Positions 13,826 to 21,454 of a stretch of 26,798 bases of DNA are shown one piece after another. The stretch covers positions 1 to 26,798 of the forward strand of contig JAZTXE010000056.1 in assembly GCA_045636205.1 (NCBI GenBank). Reading direction: 5' to 3'. Each line of letters starts with the position of its first letter. The first letter of the stretch is position 1. The DNA is from JAZRUF01 sp045636205 (lineage in GTDB: Bacteria > Bacillota > Clostridia > Oscillospirales > JAAYXM01). The position numbers and the translations under genes were made by a program. The notes beneath the pieces are model-generated. The model was not told where the DNA came from. It saw nothing but the letters and a program-made list of their open reading frames with translations, and did no database searches.

Positions 13826-14862
13826 TAAAAGCCGTAATCCACGGTGACAGGTACGTTCTTCTCGCAGGACTCAATAATAGCCGTGCACACGGAAACCGTG
13901 CTCGCACCCTCAGCACCCGAGAGCTTGGGCGCGGTGTTTGTCAGGATGCAGTTTGCAAAGTCGGTAACCTCTGCGGCGAAGTTGTGGTCAGATACCGCAA
14001 TCGGGAGCTTAATCTCAATTTCCTTGGAGGGTTTTTCAAGGTAGTCCTCAACGCCGTCGTTATTGATTGAGTTTTTAAATAAAGATATGGAGTTTGACGC
14101 ATTGTCGCAGATAATTGTACCCTCGGTTCCGTAGAGAACCGTGCGCATGGTGTAACGTCTCTTACAGCCGATGGAGCAGAAGATTTTTGCCTTGACGTCA
14201 TTGGGCATGTCCATGACCGCGATTACCGCGTCATCCGTCGGCCAGTTCTTTAATACCTTGCGGTTTGAGTAGCCGAATACCTGAATCGGGTTTCCGCACA
14301 GCCAGCGCAGCAGGTCAACCGCGTGGCAGCCGCCGCCGATAAGGCCGTGGCGCGGGGATTTCGGGTCAAAGCGCCATGACGCGCCGAGCTTTGAGTAGTC
14401 ATGTGCGTACTCGCTCTCTGCAAAGAACAGCTCGCCGATTTCGCCGGCTTCAATGAGCTCCTTTGCACGCACGAATGCCGGGGTAAAGCGGCAAATCTGA
14501 CCTACCATCAGGAACTTGCCGGTCTCCTTGGAGACGCGTATCATTTCCTTGCACTCGTCAAGCTTTAAGGACATCGGCTTTTCGCACAGAACATGCTTTC
14601 CTGCGCGCATAGCCTTAATTGATACCTCGCAGTGGACCTGGTCAGGCAGCGGAAGGGTTACGCCCTGAATGGTCGGGTCGTTTAAAATCTCTTCCATGTC
14701 GTTTATGACCTTGATTTTATACTGCTCACGCAGAGCCTGAGCCTTTTGCTCGTCCTTCTCACATACGCAGACAAGGTTTACATTGTGGCTTGCAAGCGCG
14801 CCCTCGATATGGGTATGCGAAAATGCGCCACCGCCGATAATAGCTATATTTACCTTTTCCAT
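13825..14862 (-). CDS. Gfo/Idh/MocA-family NAD(P)-dependent oxidoreductase
   Basis: A 345-aa oxidoreductase of the glucose-fructose oxidoreductase/inositol dehydrogenase/MocA family. The N-terminal Rossmann fold starts VNIAIIGGGAFSHTHIEGAL, a glycine-rich dinucleotide site. The family motif CEKPMSL (about residues 94-100) supplies the conserved Lys-Pro near the active site. GGGCHAVDLLRWL lies in the C-terminal domain, with the His/Asp expected for catalysis. The ATG at 14862 is chosen over a GTG four codons upstream because AGGAAAG lies about 11 nt before the ATG and too close to the GTG. A promoter lies at 14946-14974. It is the first gene of a run with an AraC regulator and the AGE epimerase, so a sugar, amino sugar or cyclitol substrate is likely but not identifiable. 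Confidence 0.88.
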   Translation of the reverse strand: MEKVNIAIIGGGAFSHTHIEGALASHNVNLVCVCEKDEQKAQALREQYKIKVINDMEEILNDPTIQGVTLPLPDQVHCEVSIKAMRAGKHVLCEKPMSLKLDECKEMIRVSKETGKFLMVGQICRFTPAFVRAKELIEAGEIGELFFAESEYAHDYSKLGASWRFDPKSPRHGLIGGGCHAVDLLRWLCGNPIQVFGYSNRKVLKNWPTDDAVIAVMDMPNDVKAKIFCSIGCKRRYTMRTVLYGTEGTIICDNASNSISLFKNSINNDGVEDYLEKPSKEIEIKLPIAVSDHNFAAEVTDFANCILTNTAPKLSGAEGASTVSVCTAIIESCEKNVPVTVDYGF

Positions 14863-14945
14863 AACAAATAACACTTTCCTTTCCGAAATATCATTTCCGT
14901 CCTTTTCAGGTCAAATATTTTAAATTTACCCGAAATTACAAGAAA

Positions 14946-14974
14946 AGTTTAACACACGTAAAATAAACATGCAA
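14946..14974 (-). promoter_or_regulatory. Promoter of the Gfo/Idh-AraC operon
   Basis: On the minus strand TTGCAT (14969-14974), a 17-bp spacer and TAAACT (14946-14951), 84 bp upstream of the ATG. Confidence 0.6.
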
Positions 14975-15070
14975 CAAATATTCAAATGAAATTGCAAAAT
15001 ATTCACCGAAATTAAATTCCTGTCGCGGCATAATCTGCCTTATCCCAAGCGGTATAATTAACGCAAACGG

Positions 15071-15099
15071 TTGATTTCTCTCTTACATGCGGGTATAAT
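15071..15099 (+). promoter_or_regulatory. Promoter of the chromate transporter pair
   Basis: TTGATT (15071-15076), a 17-bp spacer and a consensus TATAAT (15094-15099), 43 bp before the start codon. Confidence 0.75.
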
Positions 15100-15141
15100 A
15101 ATATAATAAATTTTTCCGTGAAGGGAGCAATCTTTTAAAAA

Positions 15142-15696
15142 ATGAATCTTAAGCTTTTGTGGCGCGTGTTTTTCTCGTTTTTTAAAATCGGCGCGTTTAC
15201 TTTCGGCGGCGGCTACGCAATGATACCGATAATCCAAGCCGAAGCCGTGGAAAAACACGGCTGGATTTCCGATGATGATATTTTGGATATTGTGGCAATC
15301 GCGGAGTCCACCCCCGGACCGATTGCGGTAAACGCGGCGACATTTGTCGGCTACCGCACATGCGGTTTTTTGGGCTCCTTCTGCGCGACACTGGGTGTAG
15401 TCCTGCCGGGCTTTGTGATTATCCTTATAGTTTCACGCCTGTTGCGCGAGTTTTCAGAGCTTGAAATTATGCGCTATGCGTTTTCGGGTATCCGCGCAGG
15501 CGTGCTCGCGCTTATATTAAAAGCCATGCTCACGATGTATAAAAAAGCGCCGCGCGGCGCGGTCGCCTATATTGTCATGGCAGCCGCGTTTATTATGACC
15601 GCGGTATTTGATATAAGCATACTTATTGTTGTGATAGCCTGCGCACTCTTCGGGCTTATAACCTCGGCTTATGCGGCAAGGAGGGATAAAGCATGA
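15142..15696 (+). CDS. chrA: Chromate transporter (CHR) half protein, subunit 1
   Basis: A 184-aa membrane protein of the short CHR type: one chromate-transport domain, where the long form has two. Signatures are FKIGAFTFGGGYAMIPIIQ near the N-terminus, then ESTPGPIAVNAATFVGY and a following GLY/PRO-rich helix region. It is expected to assemble with the next gene's product, since short CHR proteins usually come in adjacent pairs. GAAGGGAG lies about 14 nt before the ATG, rather far, but no better start is open. It ends with an ATGA overlap into subunit 2. Whether chromate, sulfate or another anion is the physiological substrate cannot be told. Confidence 0.9.
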   Translation: MNLKLLWRVFFSFFKIGAFTFGGGYAMIPIIQAEAVEKHGWISDDDILDIVAIAESTPGPIAVNAATFVGYRTCGFLGSFCATLGVVLPGFVIILIVSRLLREFSELEIMRYAFSGIRAGVLALILKAMLTMYKKAPRGAVAYIVMAAAFIMTAVFDISILIVVIACALFGLITSAYAARRDKA

Positions 15697-16262
15697 TTTA
15701 CCTCGAGCTGTTTGTGACGTTTTTTAAAATAGGCATGTTCACCGTCGGCGGCGGGTACGCGATGCTCCCCTTTATTCAGGCAGAGGTGGTAAACCGCGGC
15801 TGGCTTTCCAATCAGGAGATAATAAACTTCATCGCGGTAAGCGAATCCACCCCGGGTCCGTTTGCGATAAATACCGCGACCTATGTAGGCTCCGAGCTTG
15901 GCGGTATATTCGGCTCATTTTGCGCGACGCTCGGCATAGTGCTTCCGAGCTTTATTATAATCCTCATCGTCGCGCGGATATACGATAAATTCAAGAAAAG
16001 CAAAGCCGTCGAAGGCTGCATGTCCGGCTTAAAGCCCGCGGTGGTAGGCTTAATCGGCACCGCGCTCATAAGCATCGGCACTACGGTGTTTTTCCCCGCA
16101 GGCATCACGCTCTCCGTGTTTAAAAGTGCCGAGTTTTACGTTTCGCTGGTTGTCTTTGCAATCGCGGCATTCCTTGCGTTTAATAAAAAGAAGAAGATGC
16201 ACCCGATAGTAATTATACTTATCTCCGCAGCGCTCGGCATCGCCGCCGGGTATCTGATGTAA
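15693..16262 (+). CDS. chrA: Chromate transporter (CHR) half protein, subunit 2
   Basis: A 189-aa partner of the preceding protein, homologous to it: FKIGMFTVGGGYAMLPFIQ, then ESTPGPFAINTATYVG and SFCATLGIVLPSFIIILIV. Several transmembrane helices are evident. Its start overlaps the stop of subunit 1 by 4 nt (ATGA), with AAGGAGGGA placed inside the upstream gene, so translation is coupled and near-equal amounts are expected. A hairpin follows at 16267. The two proteins probably adopt opposite membrane topology, as proposed for paired short CHR proteins; this is established for the family, not seen here. Confidence 0.9.
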   Translation: MIYLELFVTFFKIGMFTVGGGYAMLPFIQAEVVNRGWLSNQEIINFIAVSESTPGPFAINTATYVGSELGGIFGSFCATLGIVLPSFIIILIVARIYDKFKKSKAVEGCMSGLKPAVVGLIGTALISIGTTVFFPAGITLSVFKSAEFYVSLVVFAIAAFLAFNKKKKMHPIVIILISAALGIAAGYLM

Positions 16263-16266
16263 AAAG

Positions 16267-16302
16267 AATACGCCCTGCGGTCTTTTGACTGCAGGGCGTA
16301 TT
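16267..16302. terminator. Terminator of the chromate transporter pair
   Basis: A 16-bp stem (16267-16282 with 16287-16302, one G-U) has a TTTT loop, 4 bp past the stop codon. The plus-strand T-tail is short (TT then TG), while on the minus strand CTTTTT follows, so it may work in both directions. Confidence 0.72.
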
Positions 16303-16329
16303 TGTATGGGCGGGCGGTTATATAACCAT

Positions 16330-16378
16330 AGGCTCCCTCTGATGAGGGAGCTGACAGCGAAGCTGACTGAGGGAGAGA
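16330..16378. repeat. C half element
   Basis: The sequence AGGCTCCCTCTGATGAGGGA leads to CTGACTGAGGGAGAG, the left arm of the C family, with no right arm. A B-type sequence follows directly, as if one element had interrupted or recombined with another. Confidence 0.65.
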
Positions 16379-16607
16379 TTTTTACCATCCACCGCTTACG
16401 CCTCACCTCATCCACCGCTTACGCGGTCCCCCTTCCCCTCAAGGGGAAGGCTAATAAGGCTTCTCCTATGAGGAGAAGCTGTCGAGCGTCAGCGAGACTG
16501 ATGAGGTGGAAACCCAATCCCCTGCATCACGTTGCGCCTTGCATCCCGCAACGCCTCACCTCATCCGTCAACCTATCGGCTGACACCTTCCCCTCAAGGG
16601 GAAGGCT
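16379..16607. repeat. B arm plus composite A-B repeat
   Basis: The B arm ends in AGGGGAAGGCT at about 16452. The next element runs from AGGCTTCTCC (16457) to AAGGGGAAGGCT (16607), and its linker matches that at 2817-2861 (CACGTTGCGCCTTGCATCCCG here). Both arms contain internal palindromes. Confidence 0.75.
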
Positions 16608-16659
16608 AATAAGGCCTCTCCTCGTCTGTAGCGGATGGCTTTTAGGGCATTTTTGCCCC

Positions 16660-17637
16660 CTAAAAATCAATTTCCTTTAACAAGAACTTGAGTGACGCGA
16701 CCGCATCCGAAACGGTTGCGCGCTCAATTTTTTTATTATTTCTTGCACAGTCGGTAAAATATAAAAGCTCGTTGTAGTAGCCGCCAAGGTCGGATATGTT
16801 TCCGCCCGCACTCTCACCGCCCGCGAGCTCTTTTTTGTTTAGTTCTATCTCGCTTGCACCGTCTTTTGTATAGAGCATGAATTTACCGTCTGCATTCTCG
16901 ACCACCGCATTTTCAAACACCGCGCGCAAGCTTGCACAGAACGGATGCGACGAGGGCAAATCCCACGTACCCTCGACGGACACCGCACAGTCCTTATACT
17001 GCATGAGCGTGTTTATATATGAATTTTTCTCGCCGAGTGAATTTTTTACCGAGTAGAACTTTTCAGGCTCTCCGAGCAGGGACAGCACATAGTCCACATC
17101 GTGGATATGCAAATCCTGCGCCGCACCGCCTGAGAGTGAAGTGTCCAGCAGCCAATCGTTCCAACCCCAGTCCGGACGCGGGCTTATTCTGCGGAAGTTT
17201 GCGTTTACAAGCTTTCCGTACTTTTCGCTCTCAACGATTTCACGAAGCGCCACATATTCGTCCCAGAAGCGGATTACCTGACCGATTTGCACGTTGCAGC
17301 CGCATTCTTTACTCTTTGCAATAAGCGCATCACCCTCCTCGGCGGTCAGCGCGACCGGCTTTTCAATAAAGAGGTATTCTACCTTCTCCATCGCAGCGAG
17401 AGCATATTTTGCATGCATAAACGTGGGCAGGCAAATGTCAATAACATCCACATCCGCGCGCTCGATAAGCTCCATACCGTCTGAATAAATTACCGCATCC
17501 GTGCCGCGGGATATTTCCTGTGCCTTGTCCTCACGTATATCTGCGACCGCCGCGAGTTCTACACCCTCTAAATTCTTATAGCAATTTGCGTGCATCGCGC
17601 CCATAAAGCCGCAGCCTATAAGACCTACCTTCAACAT
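16660..17637 (-). CDS. Gfo/Idh/MocA-family NAD(P)-dependent oxidoreductase
   Basis: A 325-aa oxidoreductase. The Rossmann fold begins LKVGLIGCGFMGAMHANCY. The family motif FIEKPVALT (about 90-98) gives the conserved Glu-Lys-Pro. SLSGGAAQDLHIHDVDYVLSL contains the Asp and His residues characteristic of the C-terminal catalytic domain. It starts 3 bp after the stop of the TIM-barrel gene, with GGGAGGG lying in that gene's last codons, so translation is tightly coupled. Pairing with a xylose-isomerase-like TIM barrel is typical of inositol, sugar-acid or 3-keto-sugar pathways in which the oxidoreductase makes a keto sugar and the barrel protein epimerises or dehydrates it. The substrate is not deducible. 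It is only distantly similar to the oxidoreductase at 13825. Confidence 0.88.
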   Translation of the reverse strand: MLKVGLIGCGFMGAMHANCYKNLEGVELAAVADIREDKAQEISRGTDAVIYSDGMELIERADVDVIDICLPTFMHAKYALAAMEKVEYLFIEKPVALTAEEGDALIAKSKECGCNVQIGQVIRFWDEYVALREIVESEKYGKLVNANFRRISPRPDWGWNDWLLDTSLSGGAAQDLHIHDVDYVLSLLGEPEKFYSVKNSLGEKNSYINTLMQYKDCAVSVEGTWDLPSSHPFCASLRAVFENAVVENADGKFMLYTKDGASEIELNKKELAGGESAGGNISDLGGYYNELLYFTDCARNNKKIERATVSDAVASLKFLLKEIDF

Positions 17638-17640
17638 AGC

Positions 17641-18480
17641 TTAAACCCTCCCCAAAATTCTGTCCATCGCGTTGGACGTATTGTAGATAATCGTTTCGGT
17701 ATAGTAAGTGTAATTTGGTATCATCTCCGCACTCACCCAGCCGTCATAGCCGATTTGGGAAAGCGCATCCATTACCGCGGGGTAATTTACGTCACCGGCG
17801 AGCAGGTCAACAAATCCGTGCAAACCGCCCGCTGCGATTCTGTAATCCTTAAAATGCACCTTTTTAATGCGCTCTCCGAGGATTTTTATCCAGTGCTCGG
17901 GGTATCCGTTGAAGAGCACGTTTCCCACATCAAAATAGCTTCCGACCCAGGGGCTCCCCACCTTGTCGATAAACTCCCGCATTTCGACAGGCGAGGTTAA
18001 AAATTTGTTCCACACGTTTTCAAGACCAATCTCAACCTTGTATTTCTCCGCATATTCGGAAAGTTCGCATATCGCCTCAAGGCTTCGTGAGTACGTGCTC
18101 TCGTAATCTACCACCTTGCCGGGTGCGGCAAACTCCGCATTGACGCTTCCCGGGATGACGAGTATACTCTCACAGCCGAGACAACTCGCACACTCAAGGT
18201 GTTTTTTTACAATGTCGCGCGCCTTTCCCCTCACCGCCGCATCATCGTCGTTGAGCCAATACTGCCAGTACAGTCCGCTCGCCATGCTGTAGAGCTCTAT
18301 ACCGCTCTCGGACGCTGCAGCCTTCACGCGCATTAAATCCTTTTCCGTCGAGTCAAGGGATATTTCGCCCACCTCGTCAAGCGCTACCTCCACGCCGTCA
18401 AAGCCGGCTTTCTTGGCAAGCTCGAAGCTTGCGCGAAGCTCACCTGCGGGAAATGACCAGATACTTATTCCTTTTTTCAT
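17641..18480 (-). CDS. Xylose isomerase-like TIM-barrel sugar isomerase/epimerase
   Basis: A 279-aa protein of the xylose isomerase-like TIM-barrel superfamily (AP-endonuclease 2 fold), which includes sugar 3-epimerases and inosose dehydratases. The ATG at 18480 follows AGGAGGA closely; an in-frame earlier ATG has no such site. Visible features include AGFDGVEVALDEVGE near the first strands, IGLENVWNKFLTSP carrying the Glu of the metal site (around residue 155), YFDVGNVLFNG with Asp (around 188), KKVHFKDYR with His/Asp (around 212-216) and GWVSAEMIPNY with the final Glu (around 248). These are the expected four metal or catalytic ligands. It heads an operon with the Gfo/Idh oxidoreductase and is divergent from the AraC gene at 18613. 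Confidence 0.87.
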   Translation of the reverse strand: MKKGISIWSFPAGELRASFELAKKAGFDGVEVALDEVGEISLDSTEKDLMRVKAAASESGIELYSMASGLYWQYWLNDDDAAVRGKARDIVKKHLECASCLGCESILVIPGSVNAEFAAPGKVVDYESTYSRSLEAICELSEYAEKYKVEIGLENVWNKFLTSPVEMREFIDKVGSPWVGSYFDVGNVLFNGYPEHWIKILGERIKKVHFKDYRIAAGGLHGFVDLLAGDVNYPAVMDALSQIGYDGWVSAEMIPNYTYYTETIIYNTSNAMDRILGRV

Positions 18481-18612
18481 GCCTGTTCCTCCTTGCATTT
18501 ATTTTGTCTTTGCTGTAAGATAAGTATATATCCGCAAAGGAGCGGCAGACAGATATTTTTTTATTCTAAACATTCACTTTTGTGCACTATCGTTAATTAT
18601 GTGAGGATGAAT

Positions 18613-19491
18613 ATGAAAGCTACATATATTAAAACACGTATCCAAACCGTTATAAACATTTCAAGAATAGTCACCATACACTATTATGAGTTTGACCGCA
18701 ACTTTGTCTTCCGCGGCGAGAGGCATAATTTCTGGGAGATGGTGTATGTGGACAAGGGGAAGGTGGAGATTAAGCGCGATGACGATATTATAACGCTCTC
18801 GCAGGGCGAAATTGTATTCCACGCGCCCGACGAGTTCCATTCCATACGCGCACTTGACTCGTCGCCGAATTTTTTCGTCATCTCCTTCGTGTGTGACTCG
18901 CCTGCAATGCAGTATTTTGAGAGGTATAAAACACTTCTCGGCAAGTCGCTGCGCCCATTTATAGCGTCAATTATAAAAGAGAGCGAAAATGCCTATGACA
19001 TCCCGAAAAACAACCCGAACCTGAAAAAGCTTATAAAAAAAGAAAGCTGCCCGGTCGGAGCCGAGCAGCTTATAAAAACGTATCTGGAGCAGTTTCTCAT
19101 CTTCCTTGTGCGCGACATCACGAGAAGGGGCGAAAATGATATATTCCCCTCAAAGGAGAGCATGGAAAACCACTTGGTTACGGAAATCAAGGCATATCTT
19201 AATTCACAAACCGAGCGCACCGTGCGCGTGGATGATATATGCCGAAAATTCGGTTACAGCAAAAGCTACTTGAGCCGCGTATTCCATCAGATGAGCGGCA
19301 AGACACTCGCAAGCTATGCCGTGGATTTGAAAATTGCGCGTGCAAAAAATCTCATACGCGACGGTAATCTCAACTTTACGCAGATTTCAGAGCTCCTCGC
19401 GTTTGATAATCCGCAGTATTTCTCGCGCGTCTTTAAAAGATTGACCGGGATGTCCCCGTCAGAATTCAAACATTCACTTGAGTTTAAATAA
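18613..19491 (+). CDS. AraC-family transcriptional regulator
   Basis: A 292-aa regulator. The start at 18613 is preferred because GAGG lies 6 nt upstream; an ATG at 18607 overlaps the site too closely. The N-terminal cupin-like domain contains RHNFWEMVYVDKGKVEI and LSQGEIVFHAPDEFHSI. The C-terminal ~100 residues carry the two helix-turn-helix motifs, VDDICRKFGYSKSYLSRVF and FTQISELLAFDNPQYFSRVF, ending RLTGMSPSEFK. It is divergent from the TIM-barrel/oxidoreductase operon across about 130 bp, so it likely controls that operon. No clear terminator was found in the 100 bp before the convergent TauE gene. Confidence 0.9.
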   Translation: MKATYIKTRIQTVINISRIVTIHYYEFDRNFVFRGERHNFWEMVYVDKGKVEIKRDDDIITLSQGEIVFHAPDEFHSIRALDSSPNFFVISFVCDSPAMQYFERYKTLLGKSLRPFIASIIKESENAYDIPKNNPNLKKLIKKESCPVGAEQLIKTYLEQFLIFLVRDITRRGENDIFPSKESMENHLVTEIKAYLNSQTERTVRVDDICRKFGYSKSYLSRVFHQMSGKTLASYAVDLKIARAKNLIRDGNLNFTQISELLAFDNPQYFSRVFKRLTGMSPSEFKHSLEFK

Positions 19492-19591
19492 ACGTAACAC
19501 TCCATTGCAAGCCACTGTAATGTTGGTATAAAGTCTACATGAATTCGGGCATTGATGCAATAAACATTTACAATCGAACGCTCGACGGCAG

Positions 19592-19957
19592 TCATGATTT
19601 CTTTTTCCTGCAGAATATCTCGCTTGCGCCGACGAGGATGAGAAACGCGCCGAAGATTTTGCGTAACATTCCGTCGTCAAGCCGCCCTGCGAATATTGAG
19701 ATGAGTGTGCCTACAAGAATCCCCGCGCCACCCGCTATAATTACCGCGCGCCACAGCACGCGCCGCTCGCGGATATGCCCGATGAGCGCACCGCCCGCCG
19801 TGGGCAAAAAGTAGGCTAAGTTTATGCCCTGCGCGCTTATCTGCGCTATGTCGGTAAACATCTGCATATAGAGGATAAGAAGCGTGCCACCGCCCACGCC
19901 GAAACCACTGAGGATACCCGTAACGGTTCCTGCGAGCGCGCTTATCAGAAAGTCCAT
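19592..19957 (-). CDS. TauE/SafE-family membrane transporter, half-size protein 2
   Basis: A 121-aa protein with about four hydrophobic segments and the family signature TGILSGFGVGGGTLLI near the N-terminus. Full TauE/SafE proteins are about 250 aa with two repeats of this unit; here each repeat is a separate gene. It begins 12 bp after the preceding half gene with an AAGGA site. The family is linked to export of sulfite, sulfoacetate or related organic anions, but substrates are rarely known. It probably works as a heterodimer with the upstream half. Confidence 0.85.
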   Translation of the reverse strand: MDFLISALAGTVTGILSGFGVGGGTLLILYMQMFTDIAQISAQGINLAYFLPTAGGALIGHIRERRVLWRAVIIAGGAGILVGTLISIFAGRLDDGMLRKIFGAFLILVGASEIFCRKKKS

Positions 19958-19969
19958 TTTTTCCTTACC

Positions 19970-20329
19970 TCACCCGATAAGATTTCGTATTCCGCCCCAG
20001 AGTATCATAACCCCCAGCGCGCGCCGCAAAAGCGTGGGGGACATTCTCTTAAAAACGTGTCCGCCGATTAAGCCGCCGATTAAGCCGCCTATAAGAAACG
20101 GCAAAGCGTCCGTAAAAGTAAAGCTTCCGTTTAAGTAGTACACCGTAGCCGAAACCGCGCTCATCGGCAGTATAACCGCAACCGAGGTTGCGAGTGCCTT
20201 GTCGGCGGGAAACTTTATCCACCTGCAAAAGAGCGGCACGAGAATCATACCGCCGCCCGCGCCGAACAGTCCGTTTGCCACGCCTGCGAGTGCACCTGTG
20301 ACACCCAGCTTTAAATCGTCCTTTTTCAT
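19970..20329 (-). CDS. TauE/SafE-family membrane transporter, half-size protein 1
   Basis: A 119-aa protein with about four membrane segments and the signature TGALAGVANGLFGAGGGMIL, corresponding to one repeat of a TauE/SafE transporter. GAAAGGA precedes the ATG and overlaps the end of the Ig-like gene, whose stop is 3 bp upstream. Its pairing with the next gene supplies both halves of the transporter. Halves with their own start, ribosome site and full reading frame indicate an established split arrangement rather than a recent frameshift. Confidence 0.85.
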   Translation of the reverse strand: MKKDDLKLGVTGALAGVANGLFGAGGGMILVPLFCRWIKFPADKALATSVAVILPMSAVSATVYYLNGSFTFTDALPFLIGGLIGGLIGGHVFKRMSPTLLRRALGVMILWGGIRNLIG

Positions 20330-20332
20330 GTA

Positions 20333-21046
20333 CTATTCCTTTCTTTTGAGCCGCCACGCGTATGCTATAAGGACCGCCGCGCCGCCTACAAGCAGCGCGA
20401 TGCACAGCCGATACCCGCCCTGACCGTTTCTTCTCTCAACGGTTACGTGCGCGGTTGCACTCTGACCGCCCTGAAGGGATGCTGAAACGTCAAACTCACC
20501 CGCGGAAAGTGCCTTTATGCGGCAGACCTCGCCGCCAAAGCTCATCGCCGCCGCGCCTGACGGTGTGAGTTTCCACTCGATACTTAAATTTTGCTCAGGC
20601 GGGTCCACCCGCGCACGTATTACCGCGGACTCGCCGCGCTCAAGAGTGAGTGCTTGCCTGTCTAAGCTTATTTGCGCGGCGCGACGGGAGACGTTAACCT
20701 TTATATCGGTTTTAGCCCCGCTTGTCGGATGCGTGACGCTCACCGTACACTCGCCCGCGGAGACCGCTTTTAGGGTGCAGCCGTCATTTCCCTTGGCGGT
20801 GATTTCACATACCGAGGCGTCCGAGCTCTGCCACACTACGTCAATCCCGCGCGGGCGGGTTACGAGCGTGACCGTCTCCACCTCATCGGGGGAGAGCTCC
20901 ACGCGCAGGGATGACGGCATCAGGATTACCTTTTCGCGCTCGGGTTTAAAGACCGTGTAAAACTCAAAAAAGTTCTTTGGCGTAAATCCTGCAGCGTGCG
21001 GAGAAATCGCTGCGGCAAGCAGAGTAAATAACATAATTCTTTTCAT
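20333..21046 (-). CDS. Membrane-anchored protein with two bacterial Ig-like domains
   Basis: A 237-aa predicted extracytoplasmic protein (if started at the ATG at 21046; in-frame starts at 21055, 21058 and 21073 are also possible and no ribosome site is convincing). A signal-like segment RIMLFTLLAAAISPHAAG is followed by two Big2-type domains: about 50-120 (IDVVWQSSDASVCEI, LKAVSAGECTVSVTH) and 125-205 (ISLDRQALTLERGESAVI, IKALSAGEFDVSAS). Near the C-terminus, LCIALLVGGAAVLIAYAW is a membrane helix followed by RLKRKE, placing both Ig domains outside the cell. It is the first gene of a tight operon with two TauE/SafE half genes. A role beside the transporter is unknown. Confidence 0.72.
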   Translation of the reverse strand: MKRIMLFTLLAAAISPHAAGFTPKNFFEFYTVFKPEREKVILMPSSLRVELSPDEVETVTLVTRPRGIDVVWQSSDASVCEITAKGNDGCTLKAVSAGECTVSVTHPTSGAKTDIKVNVSRRAAQISLDRQALTLERGESAVIRARVDPPEQNLSIEWKLTPSGAAAMSFGGEVCRIKALSAGEFDVSASLQGGQSATAHVTVERRNGQGGYRLCIALLVGGAAVLIAYAWRLKRKE

Positions 21047-21108
21047 TTTAACCATCATACCGTATATTTTCACCCAAAAGAGCGGATTTTAAACGCGTAT
21101 TATATACG

Positions 21109-21155
21109 AAAATCGGATTGACCCCTAAATAGTATTAGGTGACAATCCGATTTTT
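21109..21155. terminator. Bidirectional-looking terminator downstream of the small-gene operon
   Basis: The arms AATCGGATTG (21111-21120) and CAATCCGATT (21143-21152) enclose an inner hairpin CCTAA/TTAGG. It lies immediately after the 39-aa gene stop (21156). On the minus strand ATTTTCG follows, on the plus strand TTTTTC. Confidence 0.75.
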
Positions 21156-21275
21156 CTAAAGACGTTTAGTTTTAAATATGTAGCCGCATTTCTCGCACAC
21201 GTAAGATGCGTATTTACCGTCTGCCCATGCCAAATGCACGGTAAACCCGCACTGCGGACATTTTAGGTTTTCCAT
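21156..21275 (-). CDS. 39-aa zinc-ribbon-like protein
   Basis: A 39-aa product, MENLKCPQCGF at the N-terminus and YVCEKCGYIFK near the C-terminus: two CxxC pairs 20 residues apart, the pattern of a small zinc ribbon. It is the last gene of the small-gene operon, overlapping the preceding 59-aa gene by 13 nt in another frame. GAGGG lies about 13 nt upstream of the ATG. Conserved paired cysteines and the overlap make it likely real. Function unknown; metal binding is inference from the motif. Confidence 0.72.
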   Translation of the reverse strand: MENLKCPQCGFTVHLAWADGKYASYVCEKCGYIFKTKRL

Positions 21276-21442
21276 TCCACTTTGCCCTCTTTTGCGTCAA
21301 CATAAAACTGATAAATAGGACATTTCTCAGAATAATCGTGTTTGCAATATTCTTTGTAAGTGTCATAACTAATCTCAGTTTTTTTTACCATGCAGATGTC
21401 CTTACTTCCTCTGCTTAAATAAAAATCACATTGTTTTGCCAT
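21263..21442 (-). CDS. 59-aa cysteine-containing protein (hypothetical)
   Basis: A 59-aa product beginning MAKQCDFYLSRGSKDICMVKK and containing YKEYCKHDYSEKCPIYQFY. Four cysteines (5, 17, 33 and 41) could bind a metal or an iron-sulfur cluster. The spacing C-x11-C-x15-C-x7-C with a final C-P resembles small cysteine-rich proteins of unknown function. It starts 12 bp after the stop of the DnaJ-type gene without a clear Shine-Dalgarno site, so it may depend on translational coupling. Not recognised as a named family. Confidence 0.62.
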   Translation of the reverse strand: MAKQCDFYLSRGSKDICMVKKTEISYDTYKEYCKHDYSEKCPIYQFYVDAKEGKVEWKT

Positions 21443-21454
21443 TTTCGCTGCGTC

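Larger units (their letters stand above)
16263..16659. other. Intergenic repeat cluster between convergent operons
   Basis: It holds the hairpin at 16267-16302, a C half element (16330-16378), a B arm with a partly duplicated CCACCGCTTACGC motif (16379-16452) and a composite A-B repeat (16457-16607). No gene is visible. Confidence 0.7.

Noticed and set aside
14875..15141. Riboswitch or long regulated leader between the divergent Gfo/Idh and chromate genes
   Set aside because: Only two ordinary promoters and AT-rich DNA are visible; no conserved riboswitch core or terminator/antiterminator pair was recognised. The same holds for the other leaders examined.
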